Source: Marasmius tenuissimus (taxonomy: Eukaryota; Basidiomycota; Agaricomycetes; Agaricales; Marasmiaceae). From it: a stretch of 64,000 nt of DNA. Each line of letters starts with the position of its first letter. The stretch's first letter is position 1. A model generated the notes under the pieces. It was not told the DNA's origin. It searched no databases and was given only the letters and a program-made list of their open reading frames with translations. The stretch is taken from positions 62,001 to 126,000 of the forward strand of contig JAQOTA010000070.1 of the NCBI GenBank assembly GCA_029532415.1, written 5' to 3'. Below are positions 53,701 to 64,000 of this stretch, piece by piece. The position numbers were made by a program, and so were the translations under genes.

Positions 53701-56700
53701 CTAGCTCAAGCGAAGCCGTTTCGAGTTGCCCTCTGATGCGGTTTCGAGCGGGCGCTTGGGTAGAGATGCATGTGGTGCTAATGGCTCGAAGGACGTGCTG
53801 GTTGCAGCAGCCGGCGAGCTGCTTTGGGCTCCGGCGATGAAGTCCATTGCCCATTGATAATGCGAGCCCATTATTTTGCGTTGTTCCTGGTCGGTGCCGA
53901 GACTCTCCAGCAACCTCTGGGCTTCGGGCTGCTTTTTTGTCCACCTAATCAATTCGTTCAGAGCAACCGGTCTCTGTATCTGTTCACTCGGACGAAATCA
54001 GACATTTAGTGAAGTCTCCAAATCGGCAACCCTCCAGAAAGCATACCTGTAATGCGTCGACTCCGCGAAGCGGACCCAACTTGTAAGTTATACCCCACCG
54101 CTGCATCGCCTCAAGCTTTCCCTCCAGATGTTGCCTCTCTTCCAGTTGTACCAGCACGTTGAACTTCCGCTGTCCAGGATGCCCTCCCCCCAGGATAGGA
54201 GCAAGGTGCTTCTTACAGACAGCACACTCACATCCGACCTTAAGATCGTCCACGGCAATTTCGGGACAAGGCCGCGACCCGAGAACCCGCAGAAGCCATC
54301 TCTTCACAACTTCAGCCGCGAACTCGGAATATGGTGCCATGTCCACCAACGAAAGTTTCCTCTGCGATAACAACGAGTTGGAGCTTCGGAGGTCATCCAA
54401 GAAGGGTACCAACCCTTGCGCGATGTAGTCCGGGCTGATCTGTGCTCCAAGAACTAGATTGAGGACCCGCCGAGCGTGTTCTAGCTTGCCAGTGGAAACG
54501 AAGAATTCAACCACGCTCTTCATGAGCTCGCGGGAGTCGTTGTACCCTGCTGGCCTGTATATCAAGCTCGGCGTGCGCGCGAGATTTTGGGCCCTGGCCT
54601 CCAAATAACTCGCCAGAGCGTTGAGCGACTTTTCGACGACGTCAGAGGACAAGTTCCGTTCGCGAAACGTTTCGGTACACTTCTTCGCCAGGCCCACGAT
54701 TTCTATTTCCCTCCTCGGGTTGCTTCCCACTTGCTCTGAGGCAAGCCTAGTGAAACATGAATTCAATGATTTGGCAAAAGCAAGTAGGAAACTCACCATT
54801 CTAGGATAGCTTGAACCGGATCGTTCAGATACAAACAAGCGATTTTCACCGGTGGTGAATGGTCGGCGTAATGAGATTGCGGCTTATAATGAGGAAGCAT
54901 GACCGCCACTGCATCGGAAAAGAATGTAGACAAGAGGTTTCGTGCCTTGGTGGAGTAATAATCTGGTTTTGATTGGATGAGCGTGTCAAACTCTTTGACG
55001 AGGTCGGCATAAAACTCGTGCGCGAGATTGCCGCTCCTCTGAGTCTTTACTGAAGAATCCTTGTCGTGTTCGTCTCGGACCCCATCTTTCATCCGACGGA
55101 AGAATGCCATGGCATTCGGACATTCGGTCGTGTCATACTGTATACACAGCTCGATGAAGTCCACGATATGTTTAACCAAACGAATAGGTTGAGAGTAGGA
55201 GGAATGTTTCATTGTGGTGTACGGTGATAGTTCGGCGGCTATCAGTTGGAGGCATTGGAGAATGAGCTGATGCAAGGCAGTTGGTTCGAAAGGCAAGATC
55301 TGGCTTTGGGTCTCTTCATGAATCCCATCTAACAGGGCTTTCCACATCTGCGCGTCCGTGTGAGTAACCGGCCTGAGCTTGGACAGAGCTCTGAAAAAAT
55401 TAAGCGTGAGTACAATAATCAAAACACGTCGAATGTATCACTCACATGTCTCTGAGAGCCTGTGTTGGGTTCGGTTGAGACCCTGCGGTTTTGACAACAA
55501 AATTCACTGCTCCTGCTTCCAGCTTAGGTAGCTTGCCAAAGGCGGACTGAAGATGCTCGGTACACCACAAACTGAAAGCAGTATCGTGTCTAGCGTGTGC
55601 TGCGGCTAAGAGGCTCTCCATATGCTGAATCTGGATTCCAAGAGAAGGCTCTTTTTTACTGGCTTCTATAACCCTAAAGATAGAGTCAAATCATGTCAGC
55701 AAACGTGAAGGTAATGAACTTACGCATTCTTCGTGATATCACTACCAAACGCCTGGTACACAGCGAGTATCCTATCACCTTCTATAATCGCTAGGGTATC
55801 CCGAGTACAGGCATCAACGACACGGCCCAACAGTTTCGCATCTTTCCAACGGCATGCACTATCGATGAGACCACGCGCAGCACCGCGATACTGTGCTGGA
55901 TCGAAAGGGGGCCTGGAGTCGACTTCCGACGTCTTCTTCTCTATCCACGCCAAAACGCCCTCAACCATCGATTTCTCCTTTGGGAGTGAAGCAACAGATT
56001 TCGACTGGTGAAGTTCAGAGGTCATCCATTCGTGGTTAGAAAGCCGTGGTGTGACACTGGTACGTGTCGAGTTCTCGGGAGATACGAGTAGAACCTTCCT
56101 AGTCCAATCTGGATAAAATATCACAGAATTTTAACGCTCCAGCAATACAGCGGATACGCATAATAGATCCAGTCACCTCTCGAAAGGTATGGGCCACCCT
56201 AAAGAACTTCCTTATCAGCAACTGTAACTCGACTGGATGGAAACACAAGAAAGACTTACATCAACCTGCGAGTAGGGTTCGATCTCACTTTTTCGCATCC
56301 CATCGTTGTAGGTTCCATTTACAAAGATGTTTCGGATATTGTCACCCAGTACATCCCTCGCCATCAAATCCATCGGTATCCCATGTAGCGAAAACACATG
56401 TTCAATTGTGAGCTCCTCCTGATATTCGTCGCCGGCCTCGTATTCCGTCAGAATTGTGCCTTGCTCCGGATCTCCGTAATCGTATTCTTCGTCCGCCGCA
56501 TAAAGAGCATCGAGGTCCACTTCACCAGTATCCAGGATCCCGAACTCGTGATATTGAGATTGTCCAAGATGTATGTTGAAACCATAACACTTTGCGAAAG
56601 GTGCTATTTTCGCGAGGATGCTGCGGTCGGAATCCTGCAGAGACGAAGGTTTGAAGTGGTCTTTTGGGTCGAGCTCCTCAGTTGCGCCGTAGCCTTGGCT

Positions 56701-57210
56701 ATACGGAGGGATTCTGGGATATTCCCCCTTCAGGAGAAAAGCGAGGAGATGAGGGGTATCTTGCGAGCTGGAGTCTATGGCAGCCTTCCATGAGCGAAAA
56801 AACTGTGAAAAGTCTTGTTCTGAGCAAGAAGATAGGTCCTGCAGTTTCTCCTGTGTATAGAGAAGCGAGATGAGATTTTGTTCTCATTCATTTTCATGTC
56901 AAAGTCAAGAACTGACCTTGATGAATTTTACTGGGGAGTCTATGGAGTTGTCATCCACCAGAGCTCCCTCATATCCGTCCCAGTCTTCCTCAATCCGAGA
57001 AAGAACGAGACTCTGATCCATTATCACGCAGTGCAGCTCTGGTGGAGGGCAGTTGTGGTTCAGGTCAAAGAATCGCGGTTCGCCACTGGTAGCGCCGACT
57101 AAATTCAACACCTGAATTTCACACGGTAGGTCCACGCTTTCTGTATCTCTTCGGCCATCTACATGCGACAACGCCTTTTTCTCGGCTTCTTCCAAAGCTC
57201 GCGTTCTCAT
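53701..57210 (-). CDS. paralogous family copy C, lacks oxygenase-like domain
   Basis: The start at 57210 (M-R-T-R-A-L-E-E-A-E-K) leads into L-S-R-I-E-E-D-W-D-G-Y, the N-terminal block shared with A and B. The next exon goes straight to F-F-R-S-W-K and T-P-H-L-L-A-F-L-L-K, which in B comes after the oxygenase-like domain; that domain is absent here. The central part has C-Y-G-F-N-I-H-L-G-Q-S-Q-Y and H-V-F-S-L-H-G-I-P-M-D-L (near 56390), then F-V-N-G-T-Y-N-D-G. Helical parts follow (C-R-W-K-D-A near 55850; V-K-H-I-V-D-F-I-E-L-C near 55150). Then come V-G-C-E-C-A-V-C-K-K-H-L-A-P (near 54220), E-Q-R-K-I-M-G-S-H-Y and a tail ending N-S-K-R-L-R-L-S. All exons appear open, so it may be expressed. 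The product is probably nuclear, judging from the basic tail only; function unknown. Confidence 0.6.
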
Positions 57211-57541
57211 GTTTCGACATGATATGATCAGTTTACGCACCAAAGCGCACTCAAGACTGTGCATGCAAAATGGCCAATACTCAGTCAGTACGCACAAGGC
57301 AACGTGTTCGTACTATCATGGAGAAACGGAGTCGAGAAGTTGGTGCACTGTTTTCAAAATCCGACTTTGAAAGACAAAATAAACATCGTAGCGTTGAGGA
57401 AGTTGCCAAGATCACAAAATATGGATGTAAGGTATACGATTCATGAGTGGACCTTGAATAGATCGCAGATTCCGCACATGGCCCAAACCTAGAGTCAAAC
57501 TTGCCTCGAACCTGTGGATCCGGAACAACAATTCAACGCAG

Positions 57542-60500
57542 TCAATTGAGCCGGGGCCGTTTGGGGTTTCCACTTGGCAAGCTTTCTAGGGGACGTTTGG
57601 GTAGAGACGGGTTGGCGGAAGCTGTGCTGGCAACAGGAGGTGTAGACTGTATTAGGTTTCCGGCGATGAAATCCTTTGCCCACCGATATCGAGAACCCAT
57701 TATCTTCTGTTGTTCCTCTTCGGTTCCAAGACTTTCAAGCACTTGTTGAGCTTTAGTTCGCCTCTCCATCCAAACGGCTAGCTGATCGAGTCCCGGGCGC
57801 TCGATCCAGATTGCCATCCTTAAGTAGGGGTTTTAAGGATATCAGAAAAACCAGATTCGTACCTCGAATTTGTGTAACTCCCCAACCACCGAAACTACCT
57901 TCCACGTAACACCCCATCGCTCCAACCCCTCAAGTATCCCCTCCATATGCCGTCTCTCACCCAGCGTCACCTGCGGCCTAAACCTCCTCTGCCCCTGCTG
58001 CCCGCCGTTGAGAACTGGAACAAGATGTCTCGTGCATAACGCACAATCACATCCAACCTTCAAATTCTTCAACGCGACTGTAGGAAACGGCCTAGATCCA
58101 AGAACCTCTAAAAGCCATGCCTCTACGACACCTGCCGCAAACTCCGAATACGGCGCCTCTACCAACAGCTGTTGCTTTTGCTTGTGTGCTAAAAGCATCT
58201 TGATATCCGCTAAGAACGGCACCAGCACATTCTTAACATACTCAGGGCCAGTCCCGAGCGAGATAAAGATTCCAAGCAAACGTCCAACAGGTTCTACTCG
58301 GGCGTGACTGGTAGCAGAAATAAAGAAATCTAGAGCACTCTTCAAGAACTCGTGGTTGTCGGTGCTGGCAGTAGCGGTTCTGTCCCAAGCCTGCGACGGG
58401 ATTCGGGCTGTGGGATTGAACTTCCGTGTGTGATTCTCGACGTATGCTGTTACGAGTTGGATCAACTCGTCGACGGCATCCTGAGACAAGAGGTCCCGTT
58501 CCCTAAGCGTTAGGAAACACCTCTTCGCTGCGTTCAAAATGGGACCTTCCCTATTCATGTTCTTGTTTTGTTCTGGGGGGTCGAGCCTAGGATTCGCCAT
58601 TCAACAACAGTCAATGCAAAATGAGAAGGGGAGGAGAAGGAGAGGAAACCTACCACGACCGAATAACCTTGACCGGATCATCCAAGTACGAACAAGCAAC
58701 TTCTAACGGTGACGGCTGATCGGAACACGCATAAAAAGCTGGCACCTTAAAATAGGGAAGCATAACCTCCACCGCATCTTTGAAAAATGCCTTCAAAACA
58801 CCTCCCAACACCTCATTCGAATCCGTTCTAGTCCTGATAAGTGCATCGAGCCCTTTCACAAGTTCGGAGTAGAACAAGTGCGAGAGACTCCCCAAGCCGC
58901 TCTTCCGGTCGTGTTCAACGACCCCCTGTCTCATTCGGCGAAAGAACGCCAAAGGGGCATCAGTCACGTCGTGCTGCAGACACGACTTGACGAAAACGAG
59001 GACGTGTTTGACATGGATGGCCACACGACTCGAAAAACTTGTCGTGGTGTAGGGCGGCAGCTCGAGGGCAATTCGTTGGAGACATTGGACGGAGAGTCGC
59101 CGGAGTGCGGTTTGGTCGAATGGAGAGGGGTCGTCTTTGCCCAGCTCAAGGAGTTTGTCGAACAGCGCTTCCCACATGTCGGAGTCCGAGTGCACAACTG
59201 GACCGAATTTGGATAGAACCCTGGCAAAACAAAGGGCGGCTCAGCTTGAATATCAGGACAAGAGTACGAAGAAAACACGTACATGTCTTGAAGAGCTTGG
59301 GTGGGATTGGGCTTGAACTTCGCAAACTTGACAATCAAGTTCACTGCGCCGGCCTCAAGTTTGGATAGTTTGGATAGTTTCCCAAAGATGGCTTCGATCT
59401 GCTCGGTGCACCACGAAACAAACGGGCTATCGTCCTTTGCCCGCCCCGCAGCTAGGAGTTTCTCCACAAGCTGGAGTCGTAGATCACAAGAGGGCTCTGT
59501 TTTGCTTGCCTCTATGACCCTAACAAAGGAAAGAAGATGTCAAAAACCAGTGTACCAAGATAAACCCAAGACTTACAAGGCCTTAATGATCTCTCCCCCA
59601 AAGGTGTGGTATCCACCAAGTAGGTTGTCGGCTCCCACTATCGCCAACGCGTCTCTGGTACAGGCGCGGAAGACCCGTTTGAACATATCCGCGTCCTTCC
59701 AACGATACGCACTCTTAAGGAGACAATGCGTGGCATAGCGGTATTGGTGTGGGTTGGAAGACGACGTTTTGGAGGTCCTCTGCTTCAGCCATACCAACAG
59801 ACCATCGACCAACTTTTTCTCCTTCACCGTCGGGCTATCGGAACGCGAGCACTTGAGCTGATCGGAACTCCATTTGTGAGTATCCAGTCGCAGTGAGAAC
59901 TTGTAGTACGGGGAGTTTCTGGGTGATATGAACAATACTTTCCTGGTCCACACTAAGGAGAGGATAAGAGAATTAGCACGCCTCGTCTGGGATAGACTTA
60001 AGATTTTACTTTTGACGAGAAACGGGCCTCCCTGTAATGGAACCCCCGTCAGCAAAAACAGAAAAACGATATTCAGTCATCAAGTGAAACAGCCACATAC
60101 ATCCGAGGAATACGGCTCGATCTCACACTCCAGAGTCCCATCATTATAGGTCCCGTTGATAAAACTATCCCGAATGTCTTCACCAGTGTCGTACGACCAC
60201 GCCCTGGCAGCCTTCTGAGTCTTCCTGTCCATATCCATCGGAACGCCATCAAGCGAAAACACATGGTCAATCACAAGCTCCTCTGAACAGACATCGTCGT
60301 GGTAGTCAACCACGAAGTCAGCTTCTAAAGGGTCTCCAGGATACTCATACTCCGAGCCATTCTTCGAATTAACTTCCACCCCTCCCGTATCCAGATCTCC
60401 GCGCTCGGTGTACGTAGATTGTCCTAGATGAATGTCGAAGCCATAGGCTTTTGCGAAGGGTGCCAACTCTGCCAGAAGCTTCCGGTCGAAAAATTGGACA

Positions 60501-60589
60501 CGCGAAAAGTGAACAAGTCCGGTCCCAACCAAACTGAGGTGAAAAGCACGGTGAGCGTGGTGAACGTAGTGAACGTGCTCAAGGCACAA
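57542..60589 (-). CDS. paralogous family copy D, 5' truncated
   Basis: The best supported part starts around F-D-R-K-L-L-A-E-L-A-P-F-A-K-A-Y-G-F-D-I-H-L-G-Q (near 60450) and carries H-V-F-S-L-D-G-V-P-M-D-M (near 60255) and F-I-N-G-T-Y-N-D-G. The helical blocks follow (A-Y-R-W-K-D-A near 59700; F-V-S-W-C-T-E-Q near 59415). V-G-C-D-C-A-L-C-T-R-H-L-V-P lies near 58045, and the tail ends G-N-P-K-R-P-R-L-N at 57542. The N-terminal block and oxygenase-like domain are not found upstream, where gtgaacg-type repeats begin. Either the 5' end was lost to repeat expansion or the true start is downstream of 60589. The first about 30 residues of the frame (H-V-H-Y-V-H-H-A-H) come from repeat-like DNA and are doubtful. 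Confidence 0.55.
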
Positions 60590-60900
60590 TGTATTAGGTG
60601 TTATATTGTTAATACTGAACAGTAGAGTAACGAATAAAACGGGGTGGACAAGGAGGATATGGGATAAAGTGAGCGAACTGGTTGGGGAACAGCAATGAGT
60701 GAACGGAGGTGAACGAAGAGTGAACTACTGAACCAGGATGAGCGAGCGAACTGGGGAAACTAGGACAGGGTTGGAGTGAACGAGCAAGTTAGGAGGGAAA
60801 CTGGCAAGCAAAAACGGTGAGCAAGCGAGGGTGAACGTAGATGTGAACGACGTACAGTGAACGAGACAGTGCTCGTTCTGTCGATGTTGCTGGCTTTCGA
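60560..60900. repeat. gtgaacg-type low-complexity repeats
   Basis: Short motifs of the type gtgaacg, gagcgaact and gaacga recur every 8-20 bases. They directly abut the truncated 5' end of copy D. Confidence 0.6.
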
Positions 60901-61132
60901 TTGCAACGTCGAGGCAATCGAACAGGCCAGGATACAGACGGTCAGCTTCAGGAGCAGCAAGAGAATATCAGTATGCTATTCTGGATCGAGTCAAGACGAC
61001 ACTCACCGCAGAGACCAAGGGAGGTTGTGAAGAGTTGGCGGTGCGCGCGTAACCTGTATGTAGTTGTTTTTTGGTTTTTTGGTACGCTATACTTGGTTGA
61101 GATACGGGATAGGGATCAAGAATGAGGTTTGT

Positions 61133-61644
61133 TTACACTTTACGATGCTTCAAGATGATACATTCGGCACGGGCCAAAGCTTGTTCGGTGGTCATCCCCG
61201 GGTATTCGTACCACTCGCTATGTTTTCTCCTGCCTGCACGAGAGTGAGAAACGGGATCGAGGATCAGGGGGAAGGACGTACAGGAACACTCCATCTGAGT
61301 TTTGTTGAATCCGCGAGATTTCATCTTGAGGTGGATGCAAGACTCTAGAGGAGAGTCAGCACTGGCTTTCAGGAGAAATATGCCACACACCGGCTTTGTG
61401 GCAATGAACCGCGGGCCATATCCCAACTACCCTCCAAATGACGCCCTTGCAAGTCTTCTGATGTTGTTCAAGGCGTCGCTCGAAGTCGACTGATCTTCCG
61501 ACCTTCACAAAGGTCTTCCTACGGAACCTGCCCTCCAGCATGTAAACGTCGCCTTCGTTGTCATTCACGCTCGCTTTTCTTTGCCGTCGACTACGGTAGC
61601 GGGATTCGATGGAACGGAATCGTTGGTATGTCCGATGATGCATG
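61133..61644 (-). CDS. GIY-YIG family protein of the T5orf172/MUG113 type
   Basis: The start at 61644 (M-H-H-R-T-Y-Q-R-F-R) gives a basic leader. The domain then reads G-D-V-Y-M-L-E-G, F-V-K-V-G-R-S-V-D-F-E-R-R-L and C-K-G-V-I-W-R-V-V-G. Exon 2 (after an intron at about 61380-61335) has S-C-I-H-L-K-M-K, and a second intron (about 61285-61230) joins E-C-S-C to R-R-K-H-S-E-W-Y-E-Y. This matches the T5orf172 layout: V-Y-x-x, K-V-G-x-S, R-L, then C-x-C and H-x-E-W-F/Y. The fold is that of GIY-YIG nucleases; many fungal members lack proven nuclease activity. Small intact gene of about 140 residues, embedded in low-complexity DNA. Confidence 0.7.
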
Positions 61645-61859
61645 CTGGTTTTCGTAGTGACGGAGGTGCGGAGGTGGATGTCGATAACTTGGAGATGATG
61701 ATATTCGTAGACTGCGAGGACGAAGCAGTGCTGGTAGAAAAAGAAATAGGGAAGGGAGAAGTGAAGGAAAGATTCGTATGTTAGCAAAACTATCGATATG
61801 ATAGTATGCAAACGTACCTTTTCGTTTGAGCTCGTGTCCGAGGCTAAATATCGGTCTGT

Positions 61860-62230
61860 ATGAATGAACGGCGAAGACGACAAGGAGAACAAAAAAAACG
61901 AGAAGGAGAACGATGAGGTCAGGGAGGAGAACGATGAGAACGGGGAGGTGAACGATGAGGACGGGGAGGTGAACGACAGAGGTGAAACGAAATGAATTAC
62001 TTCTGTCAATTAAGCTTTTCCCGCAGATAAAAATAGAGTTGGCCGTGCCCTTTGATGACGTGAGCGATTTGACAAGGAGATCGGGAGGAAAGTAACAGAG
62101 GTCAAGGACGAAAAAGGGGAGAAGAGAACGAGGAGGAGAGAGAACGGAGAAAGGAGAGAACGAAGGGAGGGGGAGAGAGAACGAGGGGGGGAGAACGATG
62201 ATATAAACAAGGGAACCTCGAGGAGAGAAA
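61860..62230. repeat. purine-rich gaacgaggag repeats
   Basis: Long runs of the gagaacgatgaggacgggga type on + produce long serine/phenylalanine-rich false frames on -. The array separates the GIY-YIG gene from the right edge and is interrupted by unique sequence from about 62240 to 62780. Confidence 0.65.
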
Positions 62231-62789
62231 CACAGGGAGAATGAGAAGAGCGTGAGATCTGAGTCCTATTGACCTTGCAGTTGGTCTTGTACCGATCCAG
62301 AAGGAGGGAAGGAGGGAAGGTGAGAAGGCGGAACAAACTCGAGCTCGTTCCCGAAGGGACTGGTGATCGGTAAGCAACGCCATTATAGTATGGGCGAAGA
62401 GACTCGATAGCAAAACAACAATGAGCAAGACGAAGCACGACGTGTGAGGGGACGAGAGACCATAGGACATAAAGCGTGATAGAAACAATATCAAAAGGAG
62501 TATGAAGAGGTAAGACGAGGTAAGTGACGGGGAAGGGCCCGCTGAAAAACCTAAGGAAACGAAGGGTGACACGTTGAGTTATGAGAAGTCTTATGCACTT
62601 GTAAGCAGCATGCCAGAATCGTGCTCTGCATTCAGTTTCAGTTAAAGATCAGAAGGATCTGAAGCTGCAGAAAAGTTACAGACCGAAATTTGAAGGTAGA
62701 ACGCTAGTAGCGCAGCCTTTCAAGACGACGGGGGCTCAGGGCTTCCCACTTCCGTTCCTTCTCCTTGTAGGAACGTGGAAACGGGAAGA

Positions 62790-63060
62790 CCTAAACGAGG
62801 ATGACGGGAGAACAGAAGTACGGGAAAGGGGATGAGGAGAGAACGGGGATGAGGAGAACGGGGATGAGAAGAACGGGGATGAGAAGAACGGGGAACAGAA
62901 ACCGAGGGGAGAGCGGGAAAGGAAAACGGAACTTCGGGGGAACGAAACGAGGAGAACGGAGTATAGAGAACGTGGGGAGAAGGGAACTATAAGAAGGGGA
63001 AGGAGGAAATCGGGGACATATACAAGGAGGACCATCGAGAAAACGGCGCAGCAGGGGACG
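62790..63060. repeat. gaacggggatgag tandem repeats
   Basis: A short unit, agaacggggatgag, is repeated at least four times near 62835-62895 and degenerates on both sides. Confidence 0.7.
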
Positions 63061-63066
63061 AGGGCT

Positions 63067-63710
63067 TCAGACCCCGAAACTTAAGATCGTGAACCGTTCA
63101 ACCCCAACTGCTTTGGGCAGTTGATAAGGCATCTGTTCGCGGTAAAGGGGGGTGACATTCGCAAATGACACAAGTCCGACCATTCCTGGTCTTGATAGAC
63201 GGTCCGTATACCTTTGTCCGCTAACGAGAATGATTGATTCACTCCCTCTCGTATCCTCTAGTTGTTCTACAAAGTTTCGGTGGTCCGAGCCACCCGACCT
63301 TTTGAGTTTGTTGAACACCCGTTCAGCGCCCTCAAGTCGAACAACTTCTTCATATGATCGGATTCCTTTTCCGACGAACGCCATTAGCAAGGTCTCGTTC
63401 TCGTCGAGAACGTTGACACAGAAGACATGGGCCGCCAATGGTTAAGGTTCACTCGTAAACCGACCGAGGTGAACACTTGAAGTGAGCGGCGGTGATAGTG
63501 AGTGAACGAAACCGACAGGAAGACCCACAAGCCGCACGGTGCGCCATGAGCACATAGCTTCCCCTTAAGAGGACGTGTCGGTGGAACACCTTCGCAGATA
63601 GAGAGCCCGTCGTACTGAACGTCCACGCCGTGGATCTTTGCGGGAAAATCTTCGGGGCCAATAGGCGTTTTGGGAGATGCTGAAGATGCAGGCAAAGGAG
63701 TGTCGGGCAT
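63067..63710 (-). CDS. hypothetical two-exon protein
   Basis: Two open frames may be joined by one intron. A first part (63710 to about 63540) reads M-P-D-T-P-L-P-A-S and I-H-G-V-D-V-Q-Y-D-G. A second (about 63440-63067) has F-C-V-N-V-L-D-E-N-E, L-M-A-F-V-G-K-G-I-R and R-V-F-N-K-L-K-R-S-G-G. Composition is protein-like, and the second part has mixed alpha/beta character. No family recognised; the splice site is not fixed. Confidence 0.35.
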
Positions 63711-64000
63711 AGAAGAGCTCGAGTTTCATGCTTCTCCTTGTGACGAGGGGTTGGCGAGCTTTCTGCGGAAGCGGCTGACGATGACTGCCAGCATCAGCGG
63801 CTTGTTTGAACGCCAATCAAGGACCAAGTGAACGGTGGGTGTGAACGACGGGCGAGAACGGGTGGGGAGAACAACGCAGACGAGAACGAGGGGTACAGGC
63901 GAACGATGTACGGTGAACCTCGATTTGCTCTGCTCGGGGTCGATAAGGCGCGGAACCGGCGGTGAGATTTCGCGAGTGTTAGAGGTTTGGTCGTTTTCTA

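Noticed and set aside
61656..63035. Serine/phenylalanine/leucine-rich minus-strand ORFs
   Set aside because: Produced by purine-rich gaacgagg repeats on the plus strand; no complexity beyond the repeat unit.
1..64000. tRNA, rRNA or CRISPR-like arrays
   Set aside because: No cloverleaf-compatible segments or conserved rRNA blocks were recognised, and the repeat arrays lack regular unique spacers.

Overview
This is a window of a filamentous fungal genome, most likely an Agaricomycete (mushroom-type basidiomycete). Genes carry many short GT-AG introns (about 50-70 bases, often with a CTNAC-like branch site). The identifiable families are ones expanded in Agaricomycetes: an unusual large G-protein alpha subunit, a copper radical oxidase of the glyoxal oxidase type, an alpha-type protein kinase, an integrase-core gene, a TET/JBP-like dioxygenase and a 2OG-oxygenase-related multigene family. 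No rRNA, tRNA or CRISPR was recognised.

Layout. 0-3.9 kb: little intact coding, with a small two-helix membrane ORF and weak relics. 3.95-9.4 kb: two intact housekeeping-type genes facing each other, a G-alpha gene on + and an NHX1-type Na+/H+ exchanger on -. 10.0-18.4 kb: copies A and B of a large paralogous family on -, plus a relic. 18.2-19.3 kb: the left part of a degenerate duplicated block. About 19.4-35.84 kb: a mobile-element-rich insertion that splits that block. It holds a MITE, tandem repeats, an alpha-kinase gene, an integrase-core gene, and a tandem pair on -: a TET/JBP-like dioxygenase followed after about 100 bases by a gene resembling the alpha-glutamyl/putrescinyl-thymine pyrophosphorylase / 5-hmdU kinase helical family. 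It ends in a 382-base inverted-repeat pair. 35.85-36.5 kb: the duplicated block resumes. 37.4-39.9 kb: a copper radical oxidase. 41.4-50.1 kb: a complete Ty1-copia retrotransposon with identical-length LTRs and a 5-base target duplication, itself split by a 2.3 kb TIR element. 51.1-53.5 kb: the unsplit right counterpart of the duplicated block and more relics. 53.7-60.6 kb: copies C and D of the family. 61.1-61.6 kb: a T5orf172-type GIY-YIG protein, among low-complexity gaacg-rich repeats up to 64 kb.

The main biological points are these. (1) The dioxygenase/pyrophosphorylase-like pair would be a candidate DNA-base hypermodification module carried inside a mobile region. Both reading frames are broken by in-frame TGA codons, in most cases where arginine (CGA) would be expected. 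The neighbouring integrase and kinase genes also carry stops, so this copy looks like a CpG-decayed relic of a once active module. (2) The paralogous family has kept a long helical C-terminal region, a CxCxxC cluster and a basic tail. Its 2OG-oxygenase-like domain has lost the expected iron ligands in B and has been reduced or removed in A, C and D. All family and motif assignments are from memory and reading by eye; splice sites are hand-placed and approximate.
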